Positions 9,025 through 19,575 of a stretch of 42,588 nucleotides of DNA are shown one piece after another. The stretch's first letter is position 1, and each line of letters begins with the position of its first letter. Made by a program: the position numbers and the translations under genes. The notes beneath the pieces were generated by a model. That model searched no databases and had not been told where the DNA came from. It saw only the letters and a list, made by a program, of their open reading frames with translations. This DNA is from Alphaproteobacteria bacterium (GTDB taxonomy: Bacteria > Pseudomonadota > Alphaproteobacteria > JAEUKQ01 > JAIBAD01), in NCBI GenBank assembly GCA_019695395.1, contig JAIBAD010000013.1, positions 1-42,588 on the forward strand, written 5' to 3'.

Positions 9025-11103
9025 ATGTCACGTACTACACCACTTGATCGTTATCGTAATATTGGGATTATGGCCCATATTGATGCAGGTAAAACTACGA
9101 CTACAGAACGTATTCTTTATTATACAGGTCGTTCCTATAAAATAGGTGAAGTCCATGAAGGTACCGCCACCATGGATTGGATGGAACAAGAGCAGGAACG
9201 CGGTATTACTATTACATCTGCAGCAACAACATGTTTTTGGCGTGATCATCGTATTAATATTATTGATACACCTGGTCACGTCGACTTTACTATTGAAGTA
9301 GAGAGATCATTACGTGTTCTTGACGGTGCTGTTACTGTTTTTGACAGTGTTGCTGGCGTTGAGCCCCAATCAGAAACTGTTTGGCGTCAGGCTGATAAAT
9401 ATCATGTTCCACGTATTTGTTTTGTAAATAAAATGGATCGTATTGGTGCAAATTTTTATCGCTGCGTTGATATGATTGTTGATCGTTTGGGTGCAAAACC
9501 TCTGGTTTGTTTGTTACCAATAGGATCAGAAAGCGAATTTGTTGGTGTTGTTGATCTTGTTCAAATGAAAGGAATTATTTGGAAAGATGAATCTTTGGGG
9601 GCAGAATTTGTTATAGGTGATATTCCCCAAGATATGAAATCCAAAGCCCAAGAATATCATGATAAACTTGTTGAAATGGCTGTTGAAGTAGATGATGCAG
9701 CTATGGAAGCGTATTTAAATGGTACACATCCTGATGTGGAAACCTTAAAAAAGCTGATTAGAAAAGGTACTATTTCAAGTACTTTTGTACCAGTTCTCTG
9801 TGGTAGTGCTTTCAAAAATAAGGGTGTCCAACCTATGTTGGATGCTGTTATTGATTATCTTCCTTCTCCTTTGGATATTCCTGCTACTAAAGGGACATCA
9901 CCTGATAATAATGAACAAGAATTAACACGTAAATGTTCAGATGATGAACCATTTAGTGGTTTAGCCTTTAAAATTATGACTGACCCTTTTGTTGGTTCTT
10001 TGACTTTCGTTAGGGTTTATTCCGGGGTGCTTCAATCAGGAACCCAAGTCGTTAATACGATTAAAGATAATAAAGAGCGTGTTGGTCGTATGTTACAAAT
10101 GCATGCTAATCACCGAGAAGATATTAAAGAGGCGCGCGCTGGTGATATTGTTGCATTGGCGGGTTTGAAAAATACAACTACGGGTGATACGCTTTGTGAT
10201 CCAGCCAACCCAATTATTTTAGAAAGAATGGAATTCCCAGAACCTGTTATTGAGGTTGCTGTTGAACCCAAGAGCAAAGCTGATCAGGAAAAAATGGGTA
10301 TGGCTCTTAATAGATTGGCCCAAGAAGATCCGTCATTCCGTGTCAGTACAGATATAGAAAGCGGTCAGACGATTATTAAAGGTATGGGTGAACTTCATCT
10401 GGAAATTATCGTTGATCGTATGAAGCGTGAATTTAAAGTTGAAGCGAATGTAGGTGCACCCCAAGTTGCGTATCGTGAAACAATTACAAAATCGATTGAG
10501 CATGAATATACCCATAAAAAACAATCAGGTGGTGCAGGTCAATTTGCAAAAGTCAAAATCAGATTTGAACCATCAGAACCCGGTGCTGGTTTTAACTTTG
10601 AAAGTGCTATTATTGGTGGGGCTGTCCCCAAAGAATATGTTCCAGGTGTAGAAAAAGGATTGAAAGCTGCCAAAGAAACTGGGGTTATTGCTGGGTTCCC
10701 AGTTATTGATTTGAAAACGACTTTGATTGATGGGGCTTATCATGATGTTGATTCTAATGTATTGACATTTGATATTGCAGCGCGTGCTTGTTTTAGAGAG
10801 GCTATTGCAAAAGCGGGTCCTAAATTACTTGAACCTATGATGCGTGTTGAAGTAGTGACACCTGAAGATTATATGGGTGATGTTATCGGTGATTTGAATA
10901 GCAGACGGGGGCAAATCAGCGGCATGGATAGTCGTGGAAATGCAAGGGTTATAACGGCAATGGTCCCATTGGCAAGTATGTTTGGTTATGTTAATACATT
11001 AAGATCAATGAGCCAAGGAAGAGCCCAATATACGATGCATTTTGATCATTATGAACAGGTGCCTCAAGCGGTGGCGGATGAAGTAAAAGCCAAAATGGCA
11101 TAA
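9025..11103 (+). CDS. fusA: Elongation factor G
   Basis: EF-G is the GTPase that drives translocation and, with RRF, ribosome recycling. The 692-residue protein has the G1 loop AHIDAGKTT (17-25), the switch region [18 protein letters not shown] and NKMDRIGA. Domain IV includes [20 protein letters not shown] and domain V ends with the [20 protein letters not shown] segment. All five domains appear intact and the length is normal. It starts 23 bases after rpsG and is followed 40 bases later by tuf. This is a single canonical copy; no second fusA is present in this window. Confidence 0.98.
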   Translation: MSRTTPLDRYRNIGIMAHIDAGKTTTTERILYYTGRSYKIGEVHEGTATMDWMEQEQERGITITSAATTCFWRDHRINIIDTPGHVDFTIEVERSLRVLDGAVTVFDSVAGVEPQSETVWRQADKYHVPRICFVNKMDRIGANFYRCVDMIVDRLGAKPLVCLLPIGSESEFVGVVDLVQMKGIIWKDESLGAEFVIGDIPQDMKSKAQEYHDKLVEMAVEVDDAAMEAYLNGTHPDVETLKKLIRKGTISSTFVPVLCGSAFKNKGVQPMLDAVIDYLPSPLDIPATKGTSPDNNEQELTRKCSDDEPFSGLAFKIMTDPFVGSLTFVRVYSGVLQSGTQVVNTIKDNKERVGRMLQMHANHREDIKEARAGDIVALAGLKNTTTGDTLCDPANPIILERMEFPEPVIEVAVEPKSKADQEKMGMALNRLAQEDPSFRVSTDIESGQTIIKGMGELHLEIIVDRMKREFKVEANVGAPQVAYRETITKSIEHEYTHKKQSGGAGQFAKVKIRFEPSEPGAGFNFESAIIGGAVPKEYVPGVEKGLKAAKETGVIAGFPVIDLKTTLIDGAYHDVDSNVLTFDIAARACFREAIAKAGPKLLEPMMRVEVVTPEDYMGDVIGDLNSRRGQISGMDSRGNARVITAMVPLASMFGYVNTLRSMSQGRAQYTMHFDHYEQVPQAVADEVKAKMA

Positions 11104-11143
11104 TTTTTAAACAAAAACTTTATATTTATGGAGTGATTAGGAA

Positions 11144-12334
11144 ATGTCTAAAGCTAAATTTGAACGTGTAAAACCACATTGTAACGTTGGTACAATTGGT
11201 CACGTTGATCATGGAAAAACAACGTTAACAGCTGCAATTACCAAAGTATTAAGTGAAGCAGGTGGCGCACAATTTATGGCTTATGATCAAATTGATAAAG
11301 CTCCTGAAGAAAAAGCTCGTGGTATTACAATTTCTACAGCCCACGTTGAATATGAAACAGCAAATCGTCACTATGCACACGTTGACTGTCCAGGTCACGC
11401 TGACTATGTAAAAAATATGATCACAGGTGCGGCGCAAATGGATGGTGCCATATTGGTTGTTTCTGCAGCAGATGGTCCTATGCCCCAAACACGTGAACAT
11501 ATTCTTTTAGCAAGACAAGTTGGGGTGCCAGCTCTTGTTGTTTTCTTGAATAAGGTTGATATGGTTGATGATCCAGAACTTTTAGATCTTGTTGAATTAG
11601 AAGTGAGAGAATTATTATCATCTTATAATTTTCCAGGCGATAAAATTCCTATTGTTCGTGGTTCTGCTCTTTGTGCGTTAGAGGGACGTGAACCCCAATT
11701 AGGTAAAGATGCTATTATGTCATTAATGAAATCAGTTGATGAATATATTCCTCAACCTGATCGTCCAAAAGATCGTCCATTTTTGATGCCAATTGAAGAC
11801 GTATTTTCAATTTCTGGTCGTGGTACTGTTGTAACAGGACGTGTAGAAAGAGGTATTGTAAAGGTTGGTGAAGAAATTGAAATTATTGGATTGCGTCCAA
11901 CACAAAAAACAACTGTTACTGGTGTTGAAATGTTCCGTAAATTGTTAGATAGTGGTGAAGCTGGTGATAATATTGGTGCATTGTTACGCGGTACAAAACG
12001 TGAGGAAGTTGAACGTGGACAAGTTTTAGCAAAACCAGGTTCAATTACACCACATACAAAATTCAAAGCAGAAGCTTACATTCTCACTAAAGAGGAAGGT
12101 GGCCGTCATACCCCATTTTTTGCTAATTATCGTCCACAGTTTTATTTTAGAACAACAGATGTGACTGGTGTTGTAAATCTACCTGCCGGAACAGAAATGG
12201 TTATGCCAGGCGATAATATTGCCATGGAAATTCAATTAATTGCGCCAATTGCTATGGATGAAGGATTACGTTTTGCTATTCGTGAAGGTGGTCGTACAGT
12301 AGGTGCAGGAGTTGTTGCTTCTATTATCGAATAA
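11144..12334 (+). CDS. tuf: Elongation factor Tu
   Basis: EF-Tu carries aminoacyl-tRNA to the ribosomal A site as a GTP complex. The 396-residue protein shows GHVDHGKTT (19-27), the switch motif [31 protein letters not shown] and GSALCALEG for guanine binding. Domains 2 and 3 contain [13 protein letters not shown] and the terminal [15 protein letters not shown]. Length and sequence are standard. AGGAA precedes the ATG. Some proteobacteria have two tuf genes; only this one is seen here. The 40-base gap to rpsJ contains no obvious terminator, so transcription probably continues into the S10 block. Confidence 0.98.
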   Translation: MSKAKFERVKPHCNVGTIGHVDHGKTTLTAAITKVLSEAGGAQFMAYDQIDKAPEEKARGITISTAHVEYETANRHYAHVDCPGHADYVKNMITGAAQMDGAILVVSAADGPMPQTREHILLARQVGVPALVVFLNKVDMVDDPELLDLVELEVRELLSSYNFPGDKIPIVRGSALCALEGREPQLGKDAIMSLMKSVDEYIPQPDRPKDRPFLMPIEDVFSISGRGTVVTGRVERGIVKVGEEIEIIGLRPTQKTTVTGVEMFRKLLDSGEAGDNIGALLRGTKREEVERGQVLAKPGSITPHTKFKAEAYILTKEEGGRHTPFFANYRPQFYFRTTDVTGVVNLPAGTEMVMPGDNIAMEIQLIAPIAMDEGLRFAIREGGRTVGAGVVASIIE

Positions 12335-12374
12335 TTGGAAGTGTATTTTTAAGATTAAGGTAAAGGTATAGTTA

Positions 12375-12689
12375 ATGGAAAATCAAAATATTCGTATAAG
12401 GTTGAAAGCTTTTGATCACAGATTGCTTGATCAATCAACAAACGAAATTGTTCATACAGCAAAGCGTACAGGTGCACGTATTTGTGGGCCTATACCTTTA
12501 CCTAATCGTGTAGAAAAATTTACGGTTTTACGCTCACCCCATGTTGATAAAAAAAGTCGTGAGCAATTTGAAATTAGAACACACAAAAGGCTTCTTGATA
12601 TTATTGACCCAACGCCACAAACAGTAGATGCATTAATGAAATTAGATCTTGCTGCTGGCGTTGATGTTGAAATTAAATTAAAGAATTAG
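12375..12689 (+). CDS. rpsJ: 30S ribosomal protein S10
   Basis: S10 is part of the 30S head and is also NusE, the partner of NusB in antitermination; NusB is encoded at 6396-6890. The 104-residue protein contains [16 protein letters not shown] at the start, then [39 protein letters not shown] and [18 protein letters not shown]. These are all family landmarks. It opens the S10 block directly behind tuf, as in other alphaproteobacteria. The 40-base tuf-rpsJ gap is too short for an Escherichia coli-like L4-regulated S10 leader, so regulation of this block probably acts at the upstream str promoter. Confidence 0.98.
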   Translation: MENQNIRIRLKAFDHRLLDQSTNEIVHTAKRTGARICGPIPLPNRVEKFTVLRSPHVDKKSREQFEIRTHKRLLDIIDPTPQTVDALMKLDLAAGVDVEIKLKN

Positions 12690-12711
12690 TGAAGTAAAAA
12701 GGAAAAAATAA

Positions 12712-13410
12712 ATGCGTTCTGGATTGATTGCAAGAAAGTTAGGTATGACACGCATTTTAGATGCAGAAGGATTACAAGTGCCTGTTACTGTTCTTGTGCT
12801 TGAACAATGTCAAGTTGTCAATGTGCTTGCTAAAGAAAAAAATGGGTATGATGCCATACAATTAGGTGTTGGAAAAAGCAAAGTAAAAAACGTTTCCAAA
12901 GCCATGCGTGGACATTTTGCCAAGGCTAAAGTTGAACCTAAAAGAAAACTATTAGAATTTAGAATTGATCCTAAACATGTTATACCAGTTGGAGCAGAAT
13001 TAACTGCTGGGCATTTTGTTGTTGGCCAATATGTTGATGTATCTGGATATACGATTGGTAAGGGTTTTGCTGGTGCTATGAAAAGACATAATTTTGGTGG
13101 GTTACGTGCATCACACGGTGTGTCGGTATCTCATCGTAGTCATGGATCAACAGGTAATAGACAAGACCCTGGTAAAACTTTCGCTGGAAAAAAGATGGCA
13201 GGTCATCTTGGTGATGAAAAAGTTACTATTCAAAATTTATATGTTGCTGCAACGGATAGTGAGCGTGGAATTATTATGTTAAAGGGTGCGGTCCCTGGGG
13301 CTAAAGGATCGTATGTTATTGTTAAAGATGCTGTTAAGCGTCCTTTGCCAAAGGAAGTACCTTTGCCTGCAGCATTAAAAGATAGTTCTGTAACAAACAA
13401 TGCAGCTTGA
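12712..13410 (+). CDS. rplC: 50S ribosomal protein L3
   Basis: L3 is an early-assembling large-subunit protein that reaches toward the peptidyl-transferase centre. The 232-residue product begins [15 protein letters not shown] and carries the conserved loop containing [20 protein letters not shown] (about 146-165), where the glutamine is the N5-methylation site in many bacteria. The MAGHLG and [19 protein letters not shown] blocks follow. Its C-terminus ([13 protein letters not shown]...) is slightly extended, as in other alphaproteobacteria. It lies 22 bases after rpsJ with AAAAGGAAAAA in front of the ATG, and rplD follows at once. Confidence 0.98.
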   Translation: MRSGLIARKLGMTRILDAEGLQVPVTVLVLEQCQVVNVLAKEKNGYDAIQLGVGKSKVKNVSKAMRGHFAKAKVEPKRKLLEFRIDPKHVIPVGAELTAGHFVVGQYVDVSGYTIGKGFAGAMKRHNFGGLRASHGVSVSHRSHGSTGNRQDPGKTFAGKKMAGHLGDEKVTIQNLYVAATDSERGIIMLKGAVPGAKGSYVIVKDAVKRPLPKEVPLPAALKDSSVTNNAA

Positions 13411-13422
13411 TAAGGTGTAATG

Positions 13423-14043
13423 ATGAAGTGTCCGGTTATTTCTCTTGATAATAAATCAGTTGGTGAAATTGAACTTTCTGATGAAATTTTTATGGTACCA
13501 GTTCGTAAAGACATTTTGGCTAGAATGGTTAATTGGCAATTAGCGAAAAGACGTGCGGGTACACATAAAGCCAAGCAAATTGGTGATATCAGTGGTACAA
13601 CAAAAAAACCATATAATCAAAAGGGTACGGGTCGTGCGCGTCAAGGCAGTTTGCGCTCCCCTCAATTTCGTGGTGGGGCCGTAATTTTTGGACCTGTTGT
13701 TCGTAGTCATGCCCATGATTTACCTAAGAAAGTTCGACGTTTGGCACTTAAAACCGCACTTTCAGCAAAAAAAGCAGAAGGTAAATTAATTGTGCTTGAT
13801 GATGCTAAAATGACAACTAACAAAACCAAGGATTTTTTACAAAAAATTAAGAAACTTGGATGGGATTCTGCCTTAATGATAGGTGGTGCAGAATTAGATA
13901 ATAATTTACGTTTTGCTGCGTCAAATGTCCCAAATTTTGATTTATTACCTCAACAAGGTATTAATGTGTATGATATTTTACGCAGAAATTTTTTGGTTTT
14001 AACACGTGACGCAATTCAGCATTTGGAAGCTAATTTAAAATGA
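13423..14043 (+). CDS. rplD: 50S ribosomal protein L4
   Basis: L4 lines the peptide exit tunnel and is an autogenous regulator of the S10 operon in gammaproteobacteria. The 206-residue protein has DILARMVNWQLAKRRAGTHKAK and the tunnel loop TTKKPYNQKGTGRARQGSLRSPQFRGGA, followed by PKKVRRLALKTALSAKKAEG. ATG 13423 is chosen over the adjacent ATG 13420 because AAGG (13412-13415) is better spaced to it and the protein then starts MKCPVISLDN, as in relatives. It lies 12 bases after rplC. The stop codon overlaps the rplW start. Confidence 0.97.
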   Translation: MKCPVISLDNKSVGEIELSDEIFMVPVRKDILARMVNWQLAKRRAGTHKAKQIGDISGTTKKPYNQKGTGRARQGSLRSPQFRGGAVIFGPVVRSHAHDLPKKVRRLALKTALSAKKAEGKLIVLDDAKMTTNKTKDFLQKIKKLGWDSALMIGGAELDNNLRFAASNVPNFDLLPQQGINVYDILRRNFLVLTRDAIQHLEANLK

Positions 14044-14387
14044 AAAAATCTACGAAAGAAAAAGAAGTTAAAACAACTTCAACTCCATCTGAGCTCAGTG
14101 AAATTTCTATGTATGATTTAATTCGCCACCCTGTTGTGACAGAGAAAGTTACATTGTGCTCCCAATACAATCAAATTGTTTTTCGTGTACCTTTGGATGC
14201 CAACAAAACTCAAATTAAACAAGCTGTTGAAAAAATATTTAGTGTTAAAGTTAAAGCTGTGAACACATTACGCCAACAAGGAAAACGTAAAATGTTTCGG
14301 GGTAGACCAGGGGTCAGACCAAGTTATAAAAAAGCTATGATTACCTTGGTCGAAGGCCATTCAATTGATATAGCAACGGGAGTATAA
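14040..14387 (+). CDS. rplW: 50S ribosomal protein L23
   Basis: L23 sits beside the tunnel exit and is the docking site of trigger factor and SRP. The 115-residue protein has the core MYDLIRHPVVTEKVTL, VFRVPLDANKTQIKQAVEKIFSVKVKAVNT and the RPGVRPSYKKAMITLVEG tail. About 23 lysine- and serine-rich residues precede the core, a modest extension compared with the common form. ATG 14040 overlaps the rplD stop in an ATGA arrangement and GGAAG lies about ten bases upstream. A start at the internal ATG at 14109 is conceivable but would trim conserved context. Translation is probably coupled to rplD. Confidence 0.96.
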   Translation: MKKSTKEKEVKTTSTPSELSEISMYDLIRHPVVTEKVTLCSQYNQIVFRVPLDANKTQIKQAVEKIFSVKVKAVNTLRQQGKRKMFRGRPGVRPSYKKAMITLVEGHSIDIATGV

Positions 14388-14390
14388 TTT

Positions 14391-15218
14391 ATGGCGCTTA
14401 AAACATATAAACCCATTACTCCAAGTTTACGTCAATTAGCAATTGTTGACCGATCAGATTTGTATAAAGGTCGCCCATTAAAATCTTTAACTGTAGGGTT
14501 GAAAAAAACCGGTGGGCGTAACAATCACGGCCATATTACAACACGTCATATTGGGGGTGGGCATAAACGTCGTTATAGATTGATTGATTTTAAAAGACAA
14601 AAAAATGATGTTTTTGCTACTGTTGAACGTATTGAATATGATCCTAATCGTACAGCTTTCATTGCACTTATCCGTTATGAAGATGGTGAATATAGCTATA
14701 TCTTGGCACCTCAAAGATTAAATGTTGGTGATAAAGTTGTATCTGGTGAAAAAGCTGATATTAAACCAGGCAATGCTATGCTCTTAAAAAATATCCCTGT
14801 GGGTACTGTGGTTCATAATGTTGAATTAAAACCAAGATCTGGTGGTCAATTAGCACGTGCAGCAGGTTCTTATGTACAAATTGTTGGTAGAGATGGGGAG
14901 CATATTATTTTAAGAATTAGCTCAGGCGAAATTCGTAAAGTTAGTTCGGAATGTTTTGCGTCAATTGGTGCTGTATCAAATCCAGATCAACAAAATATAA
15001 ATATTGGCAAAGCAGGACGTAAACGCTGGCTTGGTGTAAGACCAACAGTACGTGGTGTTGCTATGAATCCGATTGATCATCCACATGGTGGTGGTGAAGG
15101 TCGTACATCTGGTGGTAGACATCCAGTTACCCCATGGGGTAAGGGAACTAAAGGTAATAAAACCAGACATAATAAAAGAACTGATAACATGATCATGCGT
15201 AGGCGTGTTCGTAAATAA
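14391..15218 (+). CDS. rplB: 50S ribosomal protein L2
   Basis: L2 is required for subunit association and peptidyl-transferase activity. The 275-residue protein starts [16 protein letters not shown], has [15 protein letters not shown], the [21 protein letters not shown] oligonucleotide-binding core, and [28 protein letters not shown]. The last segment, about residues 215-235, contains the histidine close to the catalytic centre. The C-terminus ends in [12 protein letters not shown]. The length is normal. It begins three bases after the rplW stop. Confidence 0.98.
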   Translation: MALKTYKPITPSLRQLAIVDRSDLYKGRPLKSLTVGLKKTGGRNNHGHITTRHIGGGHKRRYRLIDFKRQKNDVFATVERIEYDPNRTAFIALIRYEDGEYSYILAPQRLNVGDKVVSGEKADIKPGNAMLLKNIPVGTVVHNVELKPRSGGQLARAAGSYVQIVGRDGEHIILRISSGEIRKVSSECFASIGAVSNPDQQNINIGKAGRKRWLGVRPTVRGVAMNPIDHPHGGGEGRTSGGRHPVTPWGKGTKGNKTRHNKRTDNMIMRRRVRK

Positions 15219-15255
15219 ATAAAGAGATATTAGGTTTTAAGGAGTAATTTAATTC

Positions 15256-15534
15256 ATGGTACGTTCAGTTTGGAAAGGTCCTTTTGTTGATGGATACTTA
15301 TTAAAAAAAGCAGAAATTAGTCGTGCTTCGGGACGTAATGAAATTATTAAAACATGGTCAAGAAGATCAACTATTCTTCCTCAGTTTGTGGGATTAACTT
15401 TTGGTGTTCACAATGGCCATAAATTTTTACCAGTTTTGGTGACAGAAAATATGATTGGTCACAAATTTGGTGAATTTGCACCAACCAGGACTTTTCATGG
15501 TCATGCTGGTGATAAAAAAGTAAAAAGGGCATAA
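15256..15534 (+). CDS. rpsS: 30S ribosomal protein S19
   Basis: S19 forms a complex with S13 in the 30S head and contacts A-site tRNA. The 92-residue protein reads [20 protein letters not shown], then [25 protein letters not shown], and [21 protein letters not shown]. These are the standard S19 blocks and length. A clear TAAGGAGT (15238-15245) precedes the ATG by about ten bases. It follows rplB after 37 bases and precedes rplV by six. Confidence 0.98.
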   Translation: MVRSVWKGPFVDGYLLKKAEISRASGRNEIIKTWSRRSTILPQFVGLTFGVHNGHKFLPVLVTENMIGHKFGEFAPTRTFHGHAGDKKVKRA

Positions 15535-15540
15535 GAAATT

Positions 15541-15924
15541 ATGAGTAAAGAATCTTCATCCAAAAATAAAAAAGCGGATAAGCAAGTTAAAGCGGTTGCC
15601 AAAAATTTACGAGTTGCACCTCGCAAATTAAATCTAGTTGCTCAAGCTATTCGTGGGTTGGCAGCACAAGCAGCTTTGGCCCAATTGACTTTTTCACGCC
15701 GTCGTATTGCTAAAGATGTTAAAAAAGTTGTCCAGTCGGCAATTGCTAATGCAGAGAACAATCACCAATTGGATGTCGATCGTCTTTATATTGAAGAAGC
15801 ATCGGTTGGACGTGGTTTAGTTATGAAAAGAATGCATGCCAGGGCTAAAGGACGCGGTGTTCGGGTTGAAAAATTTTTAAGTCACTTAACCGTTGTTGTA
15901 AGTGAAAGAGAAGGAAGAGCATAA
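15541..15924 (+). CDS. rplV: 50S ribosomal protein L22
   Basis: L22 lines the exit tunnel with an extended beta-hairpin. The 127-residue protein has [45 protein letters not shown] and the hairpin [25 protein letters not shown] lysine- and serine-rich stretch of about 20 residues precedes the core, a little longer than in Escherichia coli. No macrolide-type deletion is visible in the hairpin. Its stop codon TAA at 15922-15924 shares its last A with the rpsC ATG, so the two genes are translationally linked. Confidence 0.97.
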   Translation: MSKESSSKNKKADKQVKAVAKNLRVAPRKLNLVAQAIRGLAAQAALAQLTFSRRRIAKDVKKVVQSAIANAENNHQLDVDRLYIEEASVGRGLVMKRMHARAKGRGVRVEKFLSHLTVVVSEREGRA

Positions 15925-16604
15925 TGGGACAAAAAATTAATCCAATTGGTCTTAGAGTTGGTGTCAATCGTACTTGGGATTCCCGCTGGTTTGCAGATAA
16001 AGATTATGCAAAATTATTACATGATGATTTTCTTCTTAAAGATTATTTGAATAAAAAATTACAACAAGGATCAATTAGTAAAGTTGTTATTGAACGTCCT
16101 GCTAAAAAAGCGAGAGTTACAATTTATACATCAAAGCCTGGAGTAATTATTGGTAAAAAAGGAAGCGATATAGAAAAATTACGCTCTGATTTAGCTAAAA
16201 TTACAAAAACAGAAGTAAGTTTAAATATTGTTGAAATACGCAAACCAGAAATTGATGCAAAATTAATTGCTGAAGGTGTCGCCCAACAATTGGAACGCCG
16301 TGTGGCGTTTCGTCGTGCCATGAAAAGAGCGGTGCAATCTGCGATGCGTTTGGGCGCCCAAGGTATTAGAATTAATTGCAGTGGCAGATTAGGTGGGGCA
16401 GAAATTGCCCGTATGGAATGGTATCGTGAAGGACGCGTACCACTTCATACCTTAAGAGCTGATATTGATTTTGGTGAAGGTATTGCCAAAACAACTTATG
16501 GAATTTGTGGTGTAAAGGTTTGGGTTTATAAAGGTGAAATTATGGATCATGATCCTATGGCCCAAGATAAACGTTTGCATGATCATGTTATGGCACGTCA
16601 ATAA
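15924..16604 (+). CDS. rpsC: 30S ribosomal protein S3
   Basis: S3 lies at the mRNA entry channel and contributes to helicase activity on mRNA. The 226-residue protein starts [20 protein letters not shown], contains the KH-domain loop [17 protein letters not shown] (about 71-87), and the C-terminal domain with [21 protein letters not shown] and [12 protein letters not shown]. All are standard, and the length is normal for alphaproteobacteria. The ATG overlaps the rplV stop by one base, with GGAAGAGC just upstream. rplP follows after 26 bases. Confidence 0.98.
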   Translation: MGQKINPIGLRVGVNRTWDSRWFADKDYAKLLHDDFLLKDYLNKKLQQGSISKVVIERPAKKARVTIYTSKPGVIIGKKGSDIEKLRSDLAKITKTEVSLNIVEIRKPEIDAKLIAEGVAQQLERRVAFRRAMKRAVQSAMRLGAQGIRINCSGRLGGAEIARMEWYREGRVPLHTLRADIDFGEGIAKTTYGICGVKVWVYKGEIMDHDPMAQDKRLHDHVMARQ

Positions 16605-16630
16605 TTAATTAGGAATGTTAAGGTTATATT

Positions 16631-17050
16631 ATGCTTTCTCCAAAACGTACAAAATATCGTAAAGCGCATAAAGGGCGTATACATGGTAAAGCCAAAGGTG
16701 GTACAGCACTTAATTTTGGTGCATATGGCTTAAAAGCTACAGACCCAGGTAGAATTACGGCACGCCAAATTGAAGCGGCACGAAGAGCTATCACAAGGCA
16801 TTTAAAACGATTGGGGCGTATTTGGATACGTATTTTTCCAGATGTACCTGTGTCAACAAAGCCTGCAGAAGTAAGAATGGGAAGTGGTAAGGGTAACCCA
16901 GAATTCTGGGTAGCTAGAGTGCACCCAGGAAGAATTATGTTTGAAATTGATGGGGTGTCTATGGATATTGCCAAACAAGCTTTTCAGCTTGCTTCAGCAA
17001 AATTACCTATAGGGACTAAATTTGTTTCTCGTCTTGGTGAGGGAGGGTAA
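16631..17050 (+). CDS. rplP: 50S ribosomal protein L16
   Basis: L16 organises the A-site side of the large subunit and contacts tRNA. The 139-residue protein reads [24 protein letters not shown], then [46 protein letters not shown] and [16 protein letters not shown]. These are family-defining. It is of normal length and shows no internal change. The gene ends four bases before rpmC, and its last codons carry the GGGAGGG that serves as the rpmC ribosome-binding site. Confidence 0.98.
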   Translation: MLSPKRTKYRKAHKGRIHGKAKGGTALNFGAYGLKATDPGRITARQIEAARRAITRHLKRLGRIWIRIFPDVPVSTKPAEVRMGSGKGNPEFWVARVHPGRIMFEIDGVSMDIAKQAFQLASAKLPIGTKFVSRLGEGG

Positions 17051-17054
17051 ATTT

Positions 17055-17243
17055 ATGAAATTAAAAGATTTGAAAGTGAAAACACCAGATCAATTAAAAA
17101 CTGAACTGTTATCTTTTAAAAAGGAAGCTTTTAATCTTCGTTTTCAAAAAACGAGTGGGCAACTCGAAAATACAGCACGTGTCAAACACGTACGCCGTAA
17201 TATTGCACGTATTTATACTTTATTAAAACAAAATCCGAATTAA
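17055..17243 (+). CDS. rpmC: 50S ribosomal protein L29
   Basis: L29 sits near the tunnel exit next to L23. The 62-residue two-helix protein has [20 protein letters not shown] and [28 protein letters not shown], the typical L29 pattern. The open frame extends upstream to 17022, but ATG 17055 is the right start because GGGAGGG (17041-17047) precedes it by eight bases and the protein then aligns with known L29 N-termini. It lies between rplP and rpsQ as usual. Confidence 0.97.
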   Translation: MKLKDLKVKTPDQLKTELLSFKKEAFNLRFQKTSGQLENTARVKHVRRNIARIYTLLKQNPN

Positions 17244-17261
17244 TCGCAGGGAAGTTTTAAA

Positions 17262-17522
17262 ATGCCAAAACGAATTCTTCAAGGAATAGTGGTAAGTAAT
17301 AAAATGAACAAGACAATTGTCGTTAAAGTTGAGCGTCGCGTAAGACACCCAGTTTATGGCAAATTTATTAGTCGTTCAAAAAAATATTCTGCACATGATG
17401 AAAACAACAATCATCAAATAGGTGATAATGTGACCATTCGTGAATGTAGACCATTATCAAAAACAAAACATTGGGAAGTTATTGCTGATGTTAATATTTC
17501 AGCAGGGGCGCCAAAATCATGA
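17262..17522 (+). CDS. rpsQ: 30S ribosomal protein S17
   Basis: S17 is an early 16S rRNA-binding protein with an OB fold. The 86-residue sequence reads [71 protein letters not shown], as expected. Its stop codon TGA overlaps the ATG of rplN in an ATGA arrangement, which suggests coupled translation. The upstream GCAGGGAAG is a suitable ribosome-binding site. Confidence 0.98.
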   Translation: MPKRILQGIVVSNKMNKTIVVKVERRVRHPVYGKFISRSKKYSAHDENNNHQIGDNVTIRECRPLSKTKHWEVIADVNISAGAPKS

Positions 17523-17887
17523 TTCAAATGCAAACAAATTTAGATGTGGCTGATAATTCTGGCGCACGTCGTGTTCAATGCATAAAAGTTTTGGGTGGAT
17601 CGAAACGTAAATATGCTTCTATTGGTGATATTATTGTTGTTTCCGTTAAAGAAGCAATTCCTCGTGGCCGTGTTAAAAAAGGGGATGTTCATCAAGCGGT
17701 TATTGTAAGAACCTCAAAGGATATTCGCCGGCCAGATGGAAGTGTTATTCGTTTTGATAAAAATGCTGCAGTATTAATTAACAAACAAGGTGAACCAATT
17801 GGTACACGGATTTTTGGCCCTGTTACACGTGAATTACGTGCGAAGAAATTTATGAAAGTTATTTCTTTGGCACCAGAAGTTTTATAA
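17519..17887 (+). CDS. rplN: 50S ribosomal protein L14
   Basis: L14 forms an intersubunit bridge and opens the spc block. The 122-residue protein starts [27 protein letters not shown], the typical family N-terminus, and continues with [23 protein letters not shown] and [27 protein letters not shown]. The length is exactly that of the family. ATG 17519 overlaps the rpsQ stop by four bases. There is no gap between the S10 and spc blocks, so this genome appears to read them as one transcript. Confidence 0.98.
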   Translation: MIQMQTNLDVADNSGARRVQCIKVLGGSKRKYASIGDIIVVSVKEAIPRGRVKKGDVHQAVIVRTSKDIRRPDGSVIRFDKNAAVLINKQGEPIGTRIFGPVTRELRAKKFMKVISLAPEVL

Positions 17888-17902
17888 AAATTAGAGGCAA
17901 AC

Positions 17903-18226
17903 ATGTTAGCTAAGACTAAAATAAAAAAAGGTGACCAAGTTATTCTTTTAAGCGGTAAAGATAAAGGCCGTAAGGGAGAAGTATTAAAAGTATTGCGTGA
18001 AGAAAGCCGTGTAATTGTTCAAGGTATTAATATGGTGAAACGTCATACAAAACAATCTGCCCGCTCTACAGGTGGAATTCTTGAAAAAGAATCTTCGGTG
18101 CATATATCGAATGTTGCTCATATTGATCCAAGTAGCAATAAACCAACACGTGTAGGATACAAAACTCTTTCAGATGGTCGCAAAGTAAGATTTGCTAAAA
18201 AATCTGGTGAAACAATAGATCGTTAA
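17903..18226 (+). CDS. rplX: 50S ribosomal protein L24
   Basis: L24 is one of the initiators of 50S assembly. The 107-residue protein has the KOW motif [23 protein letters not shown] (about residues 8-30), then [14 protein letters not shown] and [20 protein letters not shown]. These are standard. AGAGG lies upstream of ATG 17903. It sits between rplN and rplE at short spacing. Confidence 0.98.
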   Translation: MLAKTKIKKGDQVILLSGKDKGRKGEVLKVLREESRVIVQGINMVKRHTKQSARSTGGILEKESSVHISNVAHIDPSSNKPTRVGYKTLSDGRKVRFAKKSGETIDR

Positions 18227-18239
18227 TAGGTTAAATATT

Positions 18240-18779
18240 ATGACACGTTTATATGAACATTATCATGAAGTTATTCATCCAAGTTTGATGAAAGAATTTA
18301 ATTATAATAATAAATTTGAAGTCCCATATTTGGAAAAAATTATTATTAATATGGGTGTGGGTAAAGCCACCCAAGATGCAAAACATCTAACGGCGGCATT
18401 TAATGATTTAATTGCCATTGCAGGACAAAAACCTGTGATGACAAAATCACGTAAATCTATCGCAACTTATAAATTACGTGTTGGTATGGATATTGGATGT
18501 AAGGTTACCTTAAGACGGACACGTATGTATGAATTTTTGGATCGATTGGTTACCATTGCTTTGCCACGTGTACGTGATTTTCGGGGTGTTTCTAGTAAAA
18601 GTTTTGATGGACGCGGTAATTATGCGCTTGGATTAAAAGAACAAATTGTTTTTCCAGAAATTAATTATGATAAAATTGATCAGGTTAGAGGTATGGATAT
18701 TGTTATTGTAACAAGTGCAAAAACAGATAAAGAGGCCAAAGCTCTTTTACGTGGCTTTGATATGCCTTTTATGAATTAA
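18240..18779 (+). CDS. rplE: 50S ribosomal protein L5
   Basis: L5 binds 5S rRNA in the central protuberance and contacts P-site tRNA. The 179-residue protein contains [65 protein letters not shown] and [21 protein letters not shown], which together define L5. Length is normal. The 52-base gap to rpsN is longer than most in this block and contains only a ten-codon open frame (ATG 18800), probably meaningless. Confidence 0.98.
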   Translation: MTRLYEHYHEVIHPSLMKEFNYNNKFEVPYLEKIIINMGVGKATQDAKHLTAAFNDLIAIAGQKPVMTKSRKSIATYKLRVGMDIGCKVTLRRTRMYEFLDRLVTIALPRVRDFRGVSSKSFDGRGNYALGLKEQIVFPEINYDKIDQVRGMDIVIVTSAKTDKEAKALLRGFDMPFMN

Positions 18780-18831
18780 ATTTTGAAAGTGTGATCATCA
18801 TGTTAAGTAATTTATATTTTAGAGGTATTTA

Positions 18832-19137
18832 ATGGCAAAAAAAAGTTCAATTGAGCGTAATAAAAAGCGTGAGAAGTTGGCGGCTAAATATTCTATGCGT
18901 AGAAAAAAACTTAAAACTTTAGCAGCAGATCCTAATTGTTCAATGGAAGAACGTTTTTCAGCGCAACTTAAATTGGCTGAATTGCCAAGAAATTCTTCTA
19001 AAGTACGTATCCGTTTAAGATGCGCACTTACTGGAAGATCTCGTAGTGTTTATCGCAAATTTAAATTATCTCGTATCATGCTTCGTGAATTGGCCTCAAG
19101 AGGACAAATCCCTGGTATGGTTAAATCAAGTTGGTAA
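18832..19137 (+). CDS. rpsN: 30S ribosomal protein S14 (zinc-independent form)
   Basis: S14 is part of the 30S head. The 101-residue protein is the long, cysteine-free type: [20 protein letters not shown] at the start and [26 protein letters not shown], then [15 protein letters not shown] at the end. The short zinc-binding form would be about 61 residues with two CxxC pairs, which are absent. Its stop codon overlaps the AAAGGAGG ribosome-binding site of rpsH. Confidence 0.98.
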   Translation: MAKKSSIERNKKREKLAAKYSMRRKKLKTLAADPNCSMEERFSAQLKLAELPRNSSKVRIRLRCALTGRSRSVYRKFKLSRIMLRELASRGQIPGMVKSSW

Positions 19138-19153
19138 AGGAGGCATTTGTCTA

Positions 19154-19552
19154 ATGTCGATGACAGATCCATTGGGTGATATGCTCACTCGTATTCGTAA
19201 CGGTCAAAAAGCTAAACAGCAAATGGTTTTAAGCCCCGTTTCTAGATTGAGAGCACGTGTACTTGAAGTATTAAAACGTGAAGGTTATATTCGTGACTTT
19301 GCGGAAATTAATGAAGAAGGCCATAGAAATAATTTTCGGATTGAATTAAAATATCATGAAGGAAAGCCCGTTATTCAAGAAATTACCCGTATTTCAAAAC
19401 CTGGTAGAAGAATTTATACTAAAATCAATGAATTGCAAAAATTCTATAATGGTCTTGGTATATCTATTCTATCGACACCCCAAGGTGTAATGTCTGATAA
19501 TGAAGCTCGCGCTGCTAATGTTGGTGGTGAAGTTCTTTGTCGTGTATTTTAA
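19154..19552 (+). CDS. rpsH: 30S ribosomal protein S8
   Basis: S8 is a central-domain assembly protein and in Escherichia coli the translational repressor of the spc operon. The 132-residue protein reads [44 protein letters not shown] and ends [33 protein letters not shown], all typical. The open frame extends back to 19046 inside rpsN, but ATG 19154 is correct: AAGGAGG (19137-19143) is ten bases upstream and the protein then begins as in relatives. Confidence 0.97.
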   Translation: MSMTDPLGDMLTRIRNGQKAKQQMVLSPVSRLRARVLEVLKREGYIRDFAEINEEGHRNNFRIELKYHEGKPVIQEITRISKPGRRIYTKINELQKFYNGLGISILSTPQGVMSDNEARAANVGGEVLCRVF

Positions 19553-19575
19553 TTATTTTGTAAAAGGGCATAATA

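Noticed and set aside
13230-13574. A 114-codon - strand frame across the rplC-rplD junction
   Set aside because: It runs antisense to two conserved ribosomal genes and resembles no known protein.
16624-16974. A 116-codon - strand frame opposite rplP
   Set aside because: It is antisense to a highly conserved gene whose codon pattern explains the absence of stops.
18800-18832. A ten-codon frame in the rplE-rpsN gap as a leader peptide
   Set aside because: It has no codon bias for a particular amino acid and no attenuator structure around it.
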